Positions 53,226 to 62,224 of a stretch of DNA of 64,000 nucleotides are shown here, piece after piece. Location of the stretch: positions 75,291,491 through 75,355,490 of the forward strand of contig CM040124.1 of assembly GCA_022559845.1 (NCBI GenBank), in the 5' to 3' direction. The notes under the pieces were generated by a model. The model saw only the letters and a program-made list of their open reading frames with translations. It had not been told where the DNA came from and ran no database searches. This stretch comes from Amorphophallus konjac. Its lineage: Eukaryota > Streptophyta > Magnoliopsida > Alismatales > Araceae. How positions within the stretch are numbered: the first letter of the stretch is position 1; every line of letters starts with the position of its first letter. The position numbers and the translations under genes are program-made.

Positions 53226-53838
53226 TGCCCCGACCTCAACACTGTCTCATGTCAGGAACACATTGCGATGCCCCTCGAGCGCCATCTTGCTGAGTCACAG
53301 GTCCTCTGACGGATGCCACGTACAAATGCTGAAATACCCGCACAATAACGCAATGACCCAGGGATTGTCACGAATGATGAAATTGTCCCGTGGCTTGCAA
53401 GCAATTGTAATCGGCCTCTCATGCCCCCATATAAATGCCTTTCATGGCATATAAGTCATGTAGTCCAATCAGGGAGCGGATCCCCCTCCTCATCGGAACC
53501 AGTCTCTCTGTCCCCAGTTATCCCTGTTGTGTTGTTGTTGCCCTGTCGCTACTGCACGGACTAAGCCCTCCTGACATCGCGGCTCCCAGGGTCCCCGACT
53601 CTCTCTTCGATAGTAGAAACAAAGGTATTCGGATTCAATCCGAAGTAAAATAAACACCGGTTGCTTGTGACCGGTGGGAAAAGACGTCCAGTACATGAAT
53701 CCCCATAATCGCATGCGCACTCGTACCCATGGAACTCCTTCTATCCACGTGTCACCCGATCCTTCGAGCCACGTGCCGCATCTTGGCGACGCTTCCCCGG
53801 TCAATCCTCGATTCCATAGGTGATTGTCGAGAAATCGA

Positions 53839-54016
53839 CTGGCACGCCTGCATTCCACCCAGCCATCCCTGTCCCAGTCTCTCAGAATGATGGACCATAC
53901 GCCATCCCTTCCAGTGCGTTCCTATCATTCTCTCTGCCTTCTTCTCAATACCCCCGGAATCCCCGCATGCCCAGTCAACCTATCTCGACCTTCCGTAAAA
54001 GGCAAGTCTACAGCCC
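53839..54016 (+). other. start of an interior region, unassigned
   Basis: 178 bp after the primer-site-like TGGCACGCC. Short frames with an ATG at about 53887, no recognisable protein. It ends where the family C LTR begins. Confidence 0.35.
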
Positions 54017-54429
54017 TATTATGCCCCTATGGTTTTGATGTCAGCAACACTATGACTCACTATGAGCATGATTGATTGATTGATTTGAGAGTGGGCACAT
54101 TCATCTCATTGCATTGTCTGTCTCTGCATTGGTGCAACTCTAGTTCCTGCATAACAAGTGTAGTTTGCATCGGTACATTAACTGTTGTTGCACGTCATAT
54201 AGTCGATACATGATCTGGTAAATAGACTGCACTGTTAGTTCTCCTGCATACATTGCATCGGTTCAATATCTGCCATATGCATACACTGCATCGGTGCATT
54301 CATCAGTTGCTTTAATTCGAAGTCGATGCGTGTTCATTATGCATACATAGTCAGTGCAGGGTTAACCGTCTAGGCCTGTGCATTTCATAACTGTGTTTTT
54401 TGGTGGCTATAAGTCAATGAATGCCTAGA

Positions 54430-55215
54430 CTCATGCATGTTCAAGAGATAAAGTCTGTACAGAGTTTTGCCTAGACTACATCAACTCAAGTCTGTACATT
54501 ACTTGGTGGCTAGTCTGTACAACCTCCGGTGTTTCATTCGATTAGTCAATACAGCCAAGTGCTCTTCATGCATATGCATAGTTCGTGCATCATTTCACAA
54601 GTCTATACAACGCCGCATTCTATCAAGTCTATACATCGCCGCATGCTATCAAGTCTATACATTCATGAGCATAGTAAGTGCATTCGGTTGTTTCATGCAT
54701 ACATAAAGTCTGCATAGTCTTTGCTGTTATGTCCATGCGTCATTTAAGCAAGTCTATACATGATGCATTGATTCTTAAATGCTAGGTAGCAAGTCTGTAC
54801 ATTGTCTTATTTCAGGCACGCAAAGTCTATACATCATCTTGGCGCATGCACGCAAAATCTGTACATTCTTTGACAGCATGCCTGAGCATTCATCTTCGTT
54901 GTGCATACTTTGATAGATGCAAACTGCATTTCACACGTTCAACGTCTGTACATTCTTCTGTTGCATTTGTGCATATTTCAAAACAAAGTCTGTACACTCT
55001 GTACACTCTTTATCATGCACTCAAAGTCTATACATTCTGTTGCATACATATGTAAAGTAGTATCATGCACTCAAAGTCTATACATTATGTTGCATACATA
55101 AAGTTCGTGCATTTGAATACTGAGTCTACACATGGTTGCCTTGATGACTTAACAAGTCTATACATTCTCGAACCAACTCTATGGAGGGTTTATTCCATGC
55201 ATGATCAAGTCAGTA
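54430..55215 (+). repeat. AAGTCTRTACATT motif array, element C
   Basis: About 18 copies of AAGTCTATACATT or AAGTCTGTACATT with irregular spacing. Upstream (54130-54360) are intermediates such as AGTCGATACATG, AAGTCGATGCGTG and CATCGGTGCATT that resemble the GGTCGATGCA motif of element B. Confidence 0.85.
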
Positions 55216-55287
55216 CATCTTCCTTATAACTCATATCTTGTCTGCAGGTGACTTTATGTTCGATGCCACGGAGAAGTTCAAGAAGGG

Positions 55288-55425
55288 CACGTGATCCAAG
55301 AATGGAGGTCTAACCCTGATCGTGACACGTGGAATCATTGTGCTGGGATATCACCACGTGGACTAAGGCCTCCTGGCGAGAATCGTGGAAAGCACACTCC
55401 CTGCCTTCACTGCTCTATAAATAAA
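55288..55425 (+). promoter_or_regulatory. element C LTR promoter: three G-boxes and TATA
   Basis: CACGTG at 55288, 55326 and 55355; TATAAATAAA from 55416. The purine-rich transcript leader follows. Compare 100-168 and element B. Confidence 0.7.
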
Positions 55426-55770
55426 AGGCTTCTTCCTCAGGAGAAAGGAAAGTGAGTGTGAGGATCGAAGCAGGGGAACTTATCTGAAAGAGCAGAAGCA
55501 GAGAGAGAGCCTGCGCGATTCTGAAGAAGAGAAAGAGAGAGAGAGAGATTAGCAGAAGAAGAAAAAGGAGAGTGAAAAGAGAGATAGAGAGTTCGTGAAA
55601 AAGAAGAGAGAAGACTTCATTGAAGATGTGTTATCTGTTGGCTCTTGGATCAGATCCAGACCAACTTGCTCTTTGAGAGCTATTTTATGCTTTATCGTAT
55701 ACAGCCTTCTGTTGCTGTGTCCTTTCCATATTTTGTTTTTCTTTTACCTATGTTTCAAGCTGTTTGTCAG

Positions 55771-55991
55771 CGGAGCAAGCTGTGTTGCTCAGCGGGCAGA
55801 GGAGGATTCCTCTGGACGGGTTAAGCTGTAGTCCCCAGCGGTTGGCAAAGCTGTAATGCCCAGCGGTGAAGCTGTTAGTCAGCGGTTTGTAGGCAAGCTG
55901 TGTCGCCCAGCGGTTTTCAAGCTGTTTGGCAGCGGAATCCACACTCTGGTTTGAGTGTGGGGTGGACGTAGGTCTGGAGGACCGAACCACC
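55771..55991 (+). other. constant-loop hairpin array and U5 double hairpin, element C
   Basis: GAGCA/TGCTC (55773-55790), CAGAGG/CCTCTG (55797-55814), GGG/CCC (55818-55835), GGCA/TGCC (55844-55860), TGA/TCA, GGC/GCC (55892-55907) and CAA/TTG. Loops contain AAGCTGT and CAGCGG separates stems. Then CCACACTC/GAGTGTGG (55939-55960), GGTGG, inner GGTC/GACC (55971-55983) and CCACC (55987-55991). Confidence 0.78.
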
Positions 55992-56307
55992 TTAAAAATC
56001 TTTTGTGCAGTGGTTTGATTGTCTATTGTGCTTCGCTAGATGCATGCTTAGGCTCGATGTGTTTCTCTCTGTCTAGTAAGGTTGTTGATTGCACACTGTC
56101 TGTTCGATAACTGTTTTGAGAGTCCCTTGACATTGATCCTAAGTCACTAATCCGTTCATCTGTAAGCATTTTAGTTGACCTAGTGAATCTGTTAATTCCG
56201 CAACTGTTCATTGGCTTTCAGTTTGTATCAGGAAGTTTTAATTGGGCAAGAGTTTTATAAGGGGATTAATTTACCCCCCTCTGAATCCATCGCACCGATC
56301 CTAACAG

Positions 56308-56320
56308 TTGGTATCAGAGC
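56308..56320 (+). promoter_or_regulatory. primer-binding site of element C (Met tRNA)
   Basis: TTGGTATCAGAGC, one base after the LTR end. Confidence 0.88.
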
Positions 56321-56509
56321 AGGTTGCTGTGCATTGGGTATAACGATCCGCAGCAGATCCTGCATCTTTTGTGGTGCATTTCAGAGTGGGTTTCTTGTGT
56401 TCGGTGTTTTGTTTCTCTAGTTTAGTGCCTCGATTTGCTCAACTGATTTCGGTGCATTTATTGTCTTATTTTCAAGGTGTTACATCTTAGTTTATTCAGT
56501 TGCTTTTCA

Positions 56510-57997
56510 ATGGCTTTACTTCCTGTCTTTGATGGCTCTAATTTGAACTCATGGTTAGGCGGCCAATGCGTTTACGTAAACTCAATTGACCCAAATCTAT
56601 GGAGTCTTATCTCAGAAGGCCCACATAAGCACCATCAGGATCATACCAAATGGTCGCATAGGGACAAAATGAAAAACAATGAAAATAGTATGGTCCTAAA
56701 CATCCTGAAAGCTTCAGTTAATGACAATATGAATTCTCTTGTTGCAGGATGTACATCTGGAAAAGAAATATATGACAAAATCATTTCTGCTCATAACAAA
56801 CAAGATGGAGTATGTATGATGGCTGATCGAAGGGATCAGACTGAAGATGAGTCTCCATCCCAAGTAAACTCTGAGACCGAGGATATTAGCTATGATGATT
56901 TAGTTGCCATAAATAAGCATTTATTGATTAAATATGATCGAGTCAAATCTGAAAAGAGAAAAATGAGAAAAGAAATAATTCATGAAGTTACTTGTCTGAA
57001 AGTTGAGTTGAATAATTTGAAATCTGAAAATGATAACCTTAGAAACAAACTCATTAGAGAAGATGAGTCTTGCAATGAATGTACTATTTTAAGAGACTTG
57101 ATTAATGAACTTGATTCTGATGATAACTTTCAAAAGGATTTAATCAAATCTCTGAAAGAAGAAAATAAGTCATTGTTGGAAAAGAAAGTTGAAGCTGGAG
57201 AATATGAAGACAAGCTGATTAAAGAAAACTCTCATCTAAAAGATCAAAATAGAAAACTGATGGTTCTGAATATTGTTCTATCTGAAAGACTGATGGCATT
57301 TGAAAAAGAAAAATCAGTTCTGAAGAAAAGGAAACAAATGATGAAATAAAGCTTCAAAGGAAAAATGAAACACTGAAAAGTTTAAATGATGCTTTGCAAC
57401 AACATGTAATCCTTTGTGAATCTGAGCTATCTAAGTATGAAATGAGCATTGCTTCTTTAAATTCTGAAATTCAAGATCTAAGAAATTCCATGTCTAAATC
57501 TGTGAAGGATAAAGGCAAAATGAAAATGTGTCTGGAAGATAATGTAAGTGGTCAAGGAAAGGGGACTGGCAACATTTCTGAAATTAAGCAAGCCAAGAGG
57601 AACCAGCTGTACACCACTTTTATTGAAAGCTCTGAAGTAGCTGGAACCTCAAGACAATCCCCAAAACCGTCTACTACAACTGAAAATCAAAAACCATTGA
57701 AAAATAAAAAGAACAATCTGCATGTTAAGAACTTATTTGATAAATGCCATGCTTCAAAGAAATCCAATAATGTTTCATGTCATTACTGTGGCAAGCATCG
57801 TCACTTCATGGACAATTGTCTTGTGCTGAAAAAGGATGATCTGAATGTTGATAGAATGCATGCTAGAAATTTTCATGCTAAGAAACCTTCTTTTGTTCAA
57901 AAGAAAAGAAGTCACTGCTTTTACTGTCATGAGATAGGTCATCTCATGTATGATTGCAGACAAATGAAATTAGATGATCTAGCTGCTGTAGGAATGC
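56510..57997 (+). pseudogene. element C gag (Copia, SIRE type), frameshifted and cut
   Basis: Start MALLPVFDGSNLNSWLGGQC at 56510; the upstream in-frame ATG at 56477 adds a hydrophobic stretch with no family support. The N-terminal Copia gag domain runs to about residue 110, then a long Lys/Glu coiled-coil region. A frame change lies near 57310-57340, where EKSVLKK leaves the frame that continues NDEIKLQRKNETLK. Two intact CCHC knuckles follow: CHYCGKHRHFMDNC and CFYCHEIGHLMYDC. Element N interrupts the chain after LAAVGM; downstream codons to 58161 belong to that LTR. Best preserved Copia gag here apart from the frameshift. Confidence 0.87.
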
Positions 57998-60169
57998 TGA
58001 TGCGGGACGGGACCACGGACACGACAAGCTCGCGATCGTCCCTTAACGAGGGAAGCGTCGGATGTGCGCGGTTGAGAAACCGGCTGGGAGCTAGGGTGGT
58101 CGGCTCTCACTTGTGCCCGGATCGGGTCACAGGATGGCTTCGCTCTCTCTCGCAGCAGTGATATTATAAATTGAAAGCGGGCTAGGTATCCCTACACATG
58201 CTCTCTAGCAGCGGCATATGAAGCATATAAAGAATTGAGCTAATGCCAAGTGTAAGGGTGAAGGCGATACCTCCACGCTCTCGGCGTGGCGAAGATGGGA
58301 CCCGGCCAGAACTCGTACCCCCGGGAACTTAATACATTATGGTTACAGCAATGCAACTAAGCCCACTCCACGCAGGGAGGTAAAGGGCGACACAAGCGGG
58401 CCCGGGAGGACCAAGTTCGGGTTGACGGGCGGTTTCGGGCAATGCTTCGGCTTCACGCGTACTCGTGCTAGTGGGGGCCCACGTGCTGACCGGAGGGGTC
58501 GTGTGGGGCCTGATGACTCCTCTGTTGTGGAGACACTTGGGAAGCGTTCCCCTGGGATGGCGAGCTGCTGGAACGACCACCGGACGCCGGGCGGCCCTCG
58601 GACGACGCTCGCGGGGAACTCGGCCACAAACCTGAACTTCTGTTTGCAGGCGCGCGACTTGGAGGAAACTGCTGCTGCGATCAGGCCCGTTGTCGGAACG
58701 TGACGAAATTAGAGCCGTTGGAAAGCTGACTCAGAATACTTCGACGCAGGGGTCTTCAAAAAAAATAATCAGATCTTTATTTCTGATCATGTATTTTACA
58801 AGCTTGCTGGAATCTGGCCAGAACTGCAGGGGCAGGTTCTGACTTCTCTGAAGATCGACGTTGACCGGGGAGAAGACCTCCGAATCTAGAAATGGTTTCT
58901 TCAGAAAAGTTGAAGGTCTATGAGAGAGGAATCCGGGACTATTTTTGGTTTTTTGATTGGAGAAGAAATGGATTTTCTGGGATTTTTTAACTAGACCTGG
59001 GTCGGATCTGGGAAACTGTGGGCAGACTGTTCTTGGGAACTTGGACGGTTTTTGTAAAATACTTGGAGGGTGAACCAAAAATTAATAAAATTCATGGTGG
59101 TAGAGGGATGTGGACAGAAATCCCAGTAAACTTGGGCGACCCAAAAAAAATCAAAAGATGGTTCGAATGGGGTAAACTCAGAGTTGGTGAACAGTAAACA
59201 GAACCAGGACAGATCTGAAACTTGGACTTGGACGAAAATCAAAAAATAGCTAAAGGATGAATTTTGACGTGATGTTTTTTTTGGGGATAAGGGTTCTAGA
59301 GGGGAACCAACCCTGAAATTTTGAGCTTCAGAAGACGAAGGGAGTGACAGCAGGAATTCGGAGAAGAAGGGTCTGTCCTGGGTGGACAGAACACCGAAAC
59401 CGTTGGCGACGATGCGTCGGCGGCGAGACGATGGCGGCGGCGATCACCGGAGTTGCTTCAGATGCTGGAGGGGATCAAGGGGGAAGGGATTACACTCTAG
59501 AAAGGGGGCTGGAGGTGGAGGAACCAGGGAGAGAGAGGGGAGGGGCTCAAGATCCAATTGGGGGCAAATGCCTTTTTTTCCTTCATTAATTCATTCAATA
59601 TGAAAAATACAACCTTATATAGGATGCCAACCAAACTCAACCTCAACCCTTGGATCTAGGGGTTAGGATTGAAGGGCTGGGATACAATGTGAATCACACA
59701 TTTAATATATTAGTTTAATCTAATTTGACCATGCTTATTCTACCTTGGACTAGATCCATTCAAACACCACCTAATACACACCAACCATGCCTAATAAGGC
59801 CAAAAGAGGGGGTGCCCCATTCATGGGCCTCTTCTTGGGCCAAGTGTGGTTAAAGGCCATGTAACCAGCCCACCAACCATGCTAGACCCTTCCAACTTAG
59901 TTGGCCCATGAAGGAGTGTAACCCAATTTGGGCCTTAAGTGCATTAATGACCCATTAACAACCTAATGACCCAATATGGCATAAGCTCCCTAATGGACTC
60001 TACTAATGGCAACCTAGCCTTGGACTTGACATAACAAATGGCCCATTGGCTTGATATAAGCCTTACAAGAAGCCCAAAAGAAAGAAAATACACAATTACA
60101 ATCTCATACAAGCCATAACTCACAAATACACTTCACCCGTGTATGGAAATCACCTTTGATGCCCCATCA
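57998..60169 (-). repeat. element N LTR (3' copy in element orientation)
   Basis: 2172 bp. Plus strand starts TGATGCGGGACGG and ends GCCCCATCA. Minus-strand TATA CCTATATAAGG at about 59613-59623. Short frames inside (for example 58731-59078 minus) are identical in both LTRs only because the LTRs are near-identical. Confidence 0.9.
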
Positions 60170-60181
60170 ATTCTCCCCGGG
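60170..60181 (-). promoter_or_regulatory. polypurine tract of element N
   Basis: Minus strand CCCGGGGAGAAT next to the LTR start TGATGGGGC. Short and interrupted by C, but in the right place. Confidence 0.6.
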
Positions 60182-60643
60182 TGGGAGGAACTCGACCCCG
60201 TCGAGTAGGGGTATGGCTGCTCTGGTCCTCTGGCGGATCCGTCACCGTGCTAAGTAGCGCGGGTAGCCTCCACTCCAAGTGATCGGCACCTGCTCATTCC
60301 ATATATACTCGATATGCGCACTGCTATGGCTAAAGGTGGTCACTCCGAAGGGGCACTCTCAAAAGGAAGGAGACAGCTCGAAGACTCACTAGGAATCACC
60401 GCTGAGTCCCTATAGGTGACTGATTCGGATATAGAAGTAAAACCGATCCCATACTCATCAAGTGAGTCCACTCGCCTCTTACTCGTAAGAGACTGACAAC
60501 GAGCTTGCACAAGACACATGCAGACTCACCATGCACAGACACACGAATGCAAACCACGCAAACAATCGACTCAAAATCACCACACAAACAAACCACATAA
60601 AGAAAACACACCGACTCATATATGACCCTAGACACACCTAATG

Positions 60644-61918
60644 TTAGTCCGACCCGTACATGGGTGACGGCGGACCAGGACACCCGAATATGTGCCATGC
60701 ATGCATGTTAGGCAACTGGGAATGGATGGCATAGGGAACACCTATACGTCGGGTGTGGTTATGCGTGGATGGTCTTTGGAATGTGGGCGACTCAGGTGGT
60801 TTAGAAGGGCCGGGTGTAGGTGGATCGGGGTTGGTGGATGTAGATGGACCATCTCGAGGGGAAGGGGCATAAAAGTGGGCTTCCTTGAAGAAGAGGTGTA
60901 CGGGTGGTAACTCGGGAAGTCTAAAAGTGAAGGGGTCAAAAGGGTCAAAGAAGGGATGACCCCTTGTGGTGGGTTCCCACAAGTCACAGTCCCACGTGTA
61001 GACAGTTTGAAGATGTGGGTAGTCACCTTCTTGAATTGTAACGGGTGGGACAGGGATCGTAGGCAAGAAGTATGATTCCTCCCTCGGACAAAAGGGTATG
61101 CATTCGGGCTCGTCCGGTAAGGGGAGGAGTAAGAGGATCTCCGTGGTGACACAACCCCCGGTGCACTCGGATGTAATGGACCCATAGGCCGGATGGGTGA
61201 AGCTAAGACTAGCGGGTTGGTCGAAGCCTCGGGCCAATAAATGTGTAAAGGTCAACTGCCGGTCTAACCCTTTAAGTAGGTCGTCCAATGTGTTCACATA
61301 GTGACGAGACCAGAAGGTGGTATGAAATGAGTTGCTTGACACTAGTGGTAATGTGGGGTCCATTGATGGGAAGGGAGGTGGGACCAAGCCACCCTTGAGC
61401 CAACTAAGAAGCGGCTCGGCTATGAAAAGCGTACCCGTTAGAAATACGGGTGGCTCGGGCCTTGGTGGTTCCAAATGAGAGGATTCCGAATCAAATTCGG
61501 AAAAAGAGATGGATGACATTGGAACTCTCTCGAGTGGTGAAGGCCATGGTGTAGGCGGCTGGGAGGTAGATGCTTGTCTAAAGCCACCATACCGAGAGAA
61601 GTGTGACTCAAATGGTTCGACCACTAGAGCGACCGTATAGGATTCCGCTAGAGAGAATGCATTGCGCATAAGACATTCCAATTGGAAGTGAAGGCGCAAA
61701 CCTCTCCGGAACTGAAATGCGGCAGTGTTGCTCTCCTCTCCCAAGCCATGTTCCAACCAATACTTATGATATGCCCGAATGTACTCGGACACGGACCTAT
61801 CACCTTGGACGGGTCGACATGGGTTGGCCATAGTTGCCAAAATACGGGAATGGATCCCTAGGAATGGATATGCAAGGCCATTTGGGCAAGACACTAGACA
61901 CGACCCTAAGTAATGCAA
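60644..61918 (-). CDS. element N gag-like protein (424 aa)
   Basis: The only intact retroelement gene of the window apart from LINE remnants. Residues about 30-110 look like the C-terminal half of a Gypsy capsid domain: GDRSVSEYIRAYHKYWLEHG, FQFRRGLRLHFQLECL, AFSLAESYTVALVVE. The rest is Pro/Ser/Thr-rich with no knuckle, protease or RT motif. The first Met at 61918 may not be the true start, since capsid N-terminal helices are missing; the region up to the primer site is closed by stops. It probably helps particle formation in trans. Downstream, 60170-60643 is non-coding. Confidence 0.65.
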   Translation of the reverse strand: MHYLGSCLVSCPNGLAYPFLGIHSRILATMANPCRPVQGDRSVSEYIRAYHKYWLEHGLGEESNTAAFQFRRGLRLHFQLECLMRNAFSLAESYTVALVVEPFESHFSRYGGFRQASTSQPPTPWPSPLERVPMSSISFSEFDSESSHLEPPRPEPPVFLTGTLFIAEPLLSWLKGGLVPPPFPSMDPTLPLVSSNSFHTTFWSRHYVNTLDDLLKGLDRQLTFTHLLARGFDQPASLSFTHPAYGSITSECTGGCVTTEILLLLPLPDEPECIPFCPREESYFLPTIPVPPVTIQEGDYPHLQTVYTWDCDLWEPTTRGHPFFDPFDPFTFRLPELPPVHLFFKEAHFYAPSPRDGPSTSTNPDPPTPGPSKPPESPTFQRPSTHNHTRRIGVPYAIHSQLPNMHAWHIFGCPGPPSPMYGSD

Positions 61919-61950
61919 TGTTGGAATGTATGCACACTAAGGACCCTAGA

Positions 61951-62064
61951 CGTAAACTAAGACTCGGTACGTGGCGGAGGTAATTGATCCGAAGATCACT
62001 CGCGCAAATGTGCGGCCTTCCAGATAGGCGTAGCCTAACATTCGGACAACACCTTTTGATATAC
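61951..62064 (-). other. 110-nt structured module in the leader of element N
   Basis: Minus strand in order: TATCAAAAGGTG, hairpin TAGGC/GCCTA (62025-62037), TCTGGAAGG, GCGCGAG, GTGATCTTCGGATC (about 61986-61999), CCTCCGCC, GTACCGAGTC, TTTAC. It aligns with 17289-17400 over its length with about two 1-nt gaps. It lies between primer site and gag. Confidence 0.65.
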
Positions 62065-62209
62065 CGAGTAAAGGGATGTATGCGACCCAAAAACGACTCT
62101 TTTTGTTGTTTTGAAAATATGATGATCCTAGACTCGACTTAAACCGACTAATGACTAGACGTAAATGACACTCTTCTTTTTTTTCTTTTTGACACCCTAG
62201 ACTCAACTC

Positions 62210-62221
62210 GCTCTGATACCA
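62210..62221 (-). promoter_or_regulatory. primer-binding site of element N (Met tRNA)
   Basis: Minus strand TGGTATCAGAGC, 3 nt from the LTR edge at 62225. Confidence 0.88.
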
Positions 62222-62224
62222 AAT

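Larger units (their letters stand above)
47713..53838 (+). mobile_element. long LTR-like region (possibly Tat/Ogre-type), composite
   Basis: Starts TGTTGGCACC at the break in Gypsy-2. A TATA box (TATAAAAG, about 51845) and TAAAATAAA near 53648 suggest U3, R and U5 in that order. TGGCACGCC at 53840-53848 after ATCGAC could be a decayed primer site of the kind used by Tat elements. No gene. If this is a single LTR it is about 6.1 kb, which is long but known for Ogre-type elements. The purine-rich stretch at 49690-49815 and the mirrored repeats suggest it may instead be two nested LTRs. Confidence 0.45.
54017..56306 (+). repeat. element C 5' LTR (about 2.3 kb)
   Basis: Order: GTCTRTACA motif array (54430-55215), G-boxes (55288-55293, 55326-55331, 55355-55360), TATAAATAAA (55416 on), purine-rich leader (55440-55600), hairpin array (55771-55991), and the C-rich end with CCTAACA at 56306. 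Same parts as 1-1249. Confidence 0.85.
54017..57997 (+). mobile_element. element C: SIRE-type Copia element, 5' part
   Basis: LTR 54017-56306, primer site 56308-56320, gag from 56510. The gag is cut at 57997 by element N. The 3' part is outside the window, so presence of pol is unknown. The first LTR bases read TATTATGCCCCTATGG; the exact start could also be TG at 54022. Confidence 0.85.

Noticed and set aside
52708..53454. 248-codon open frame rich in Pro, Thr and Ser
   Set aside because: Produced by the 41-42 bp minisatellite; more than one frame is open over the same repeats and no protein family fits.
58731..59078. 115-codon frame repeated at 62958-63305
   Set aside because: Conserved only because the two LTRs of element N are nearly identical and young; no coding signature.
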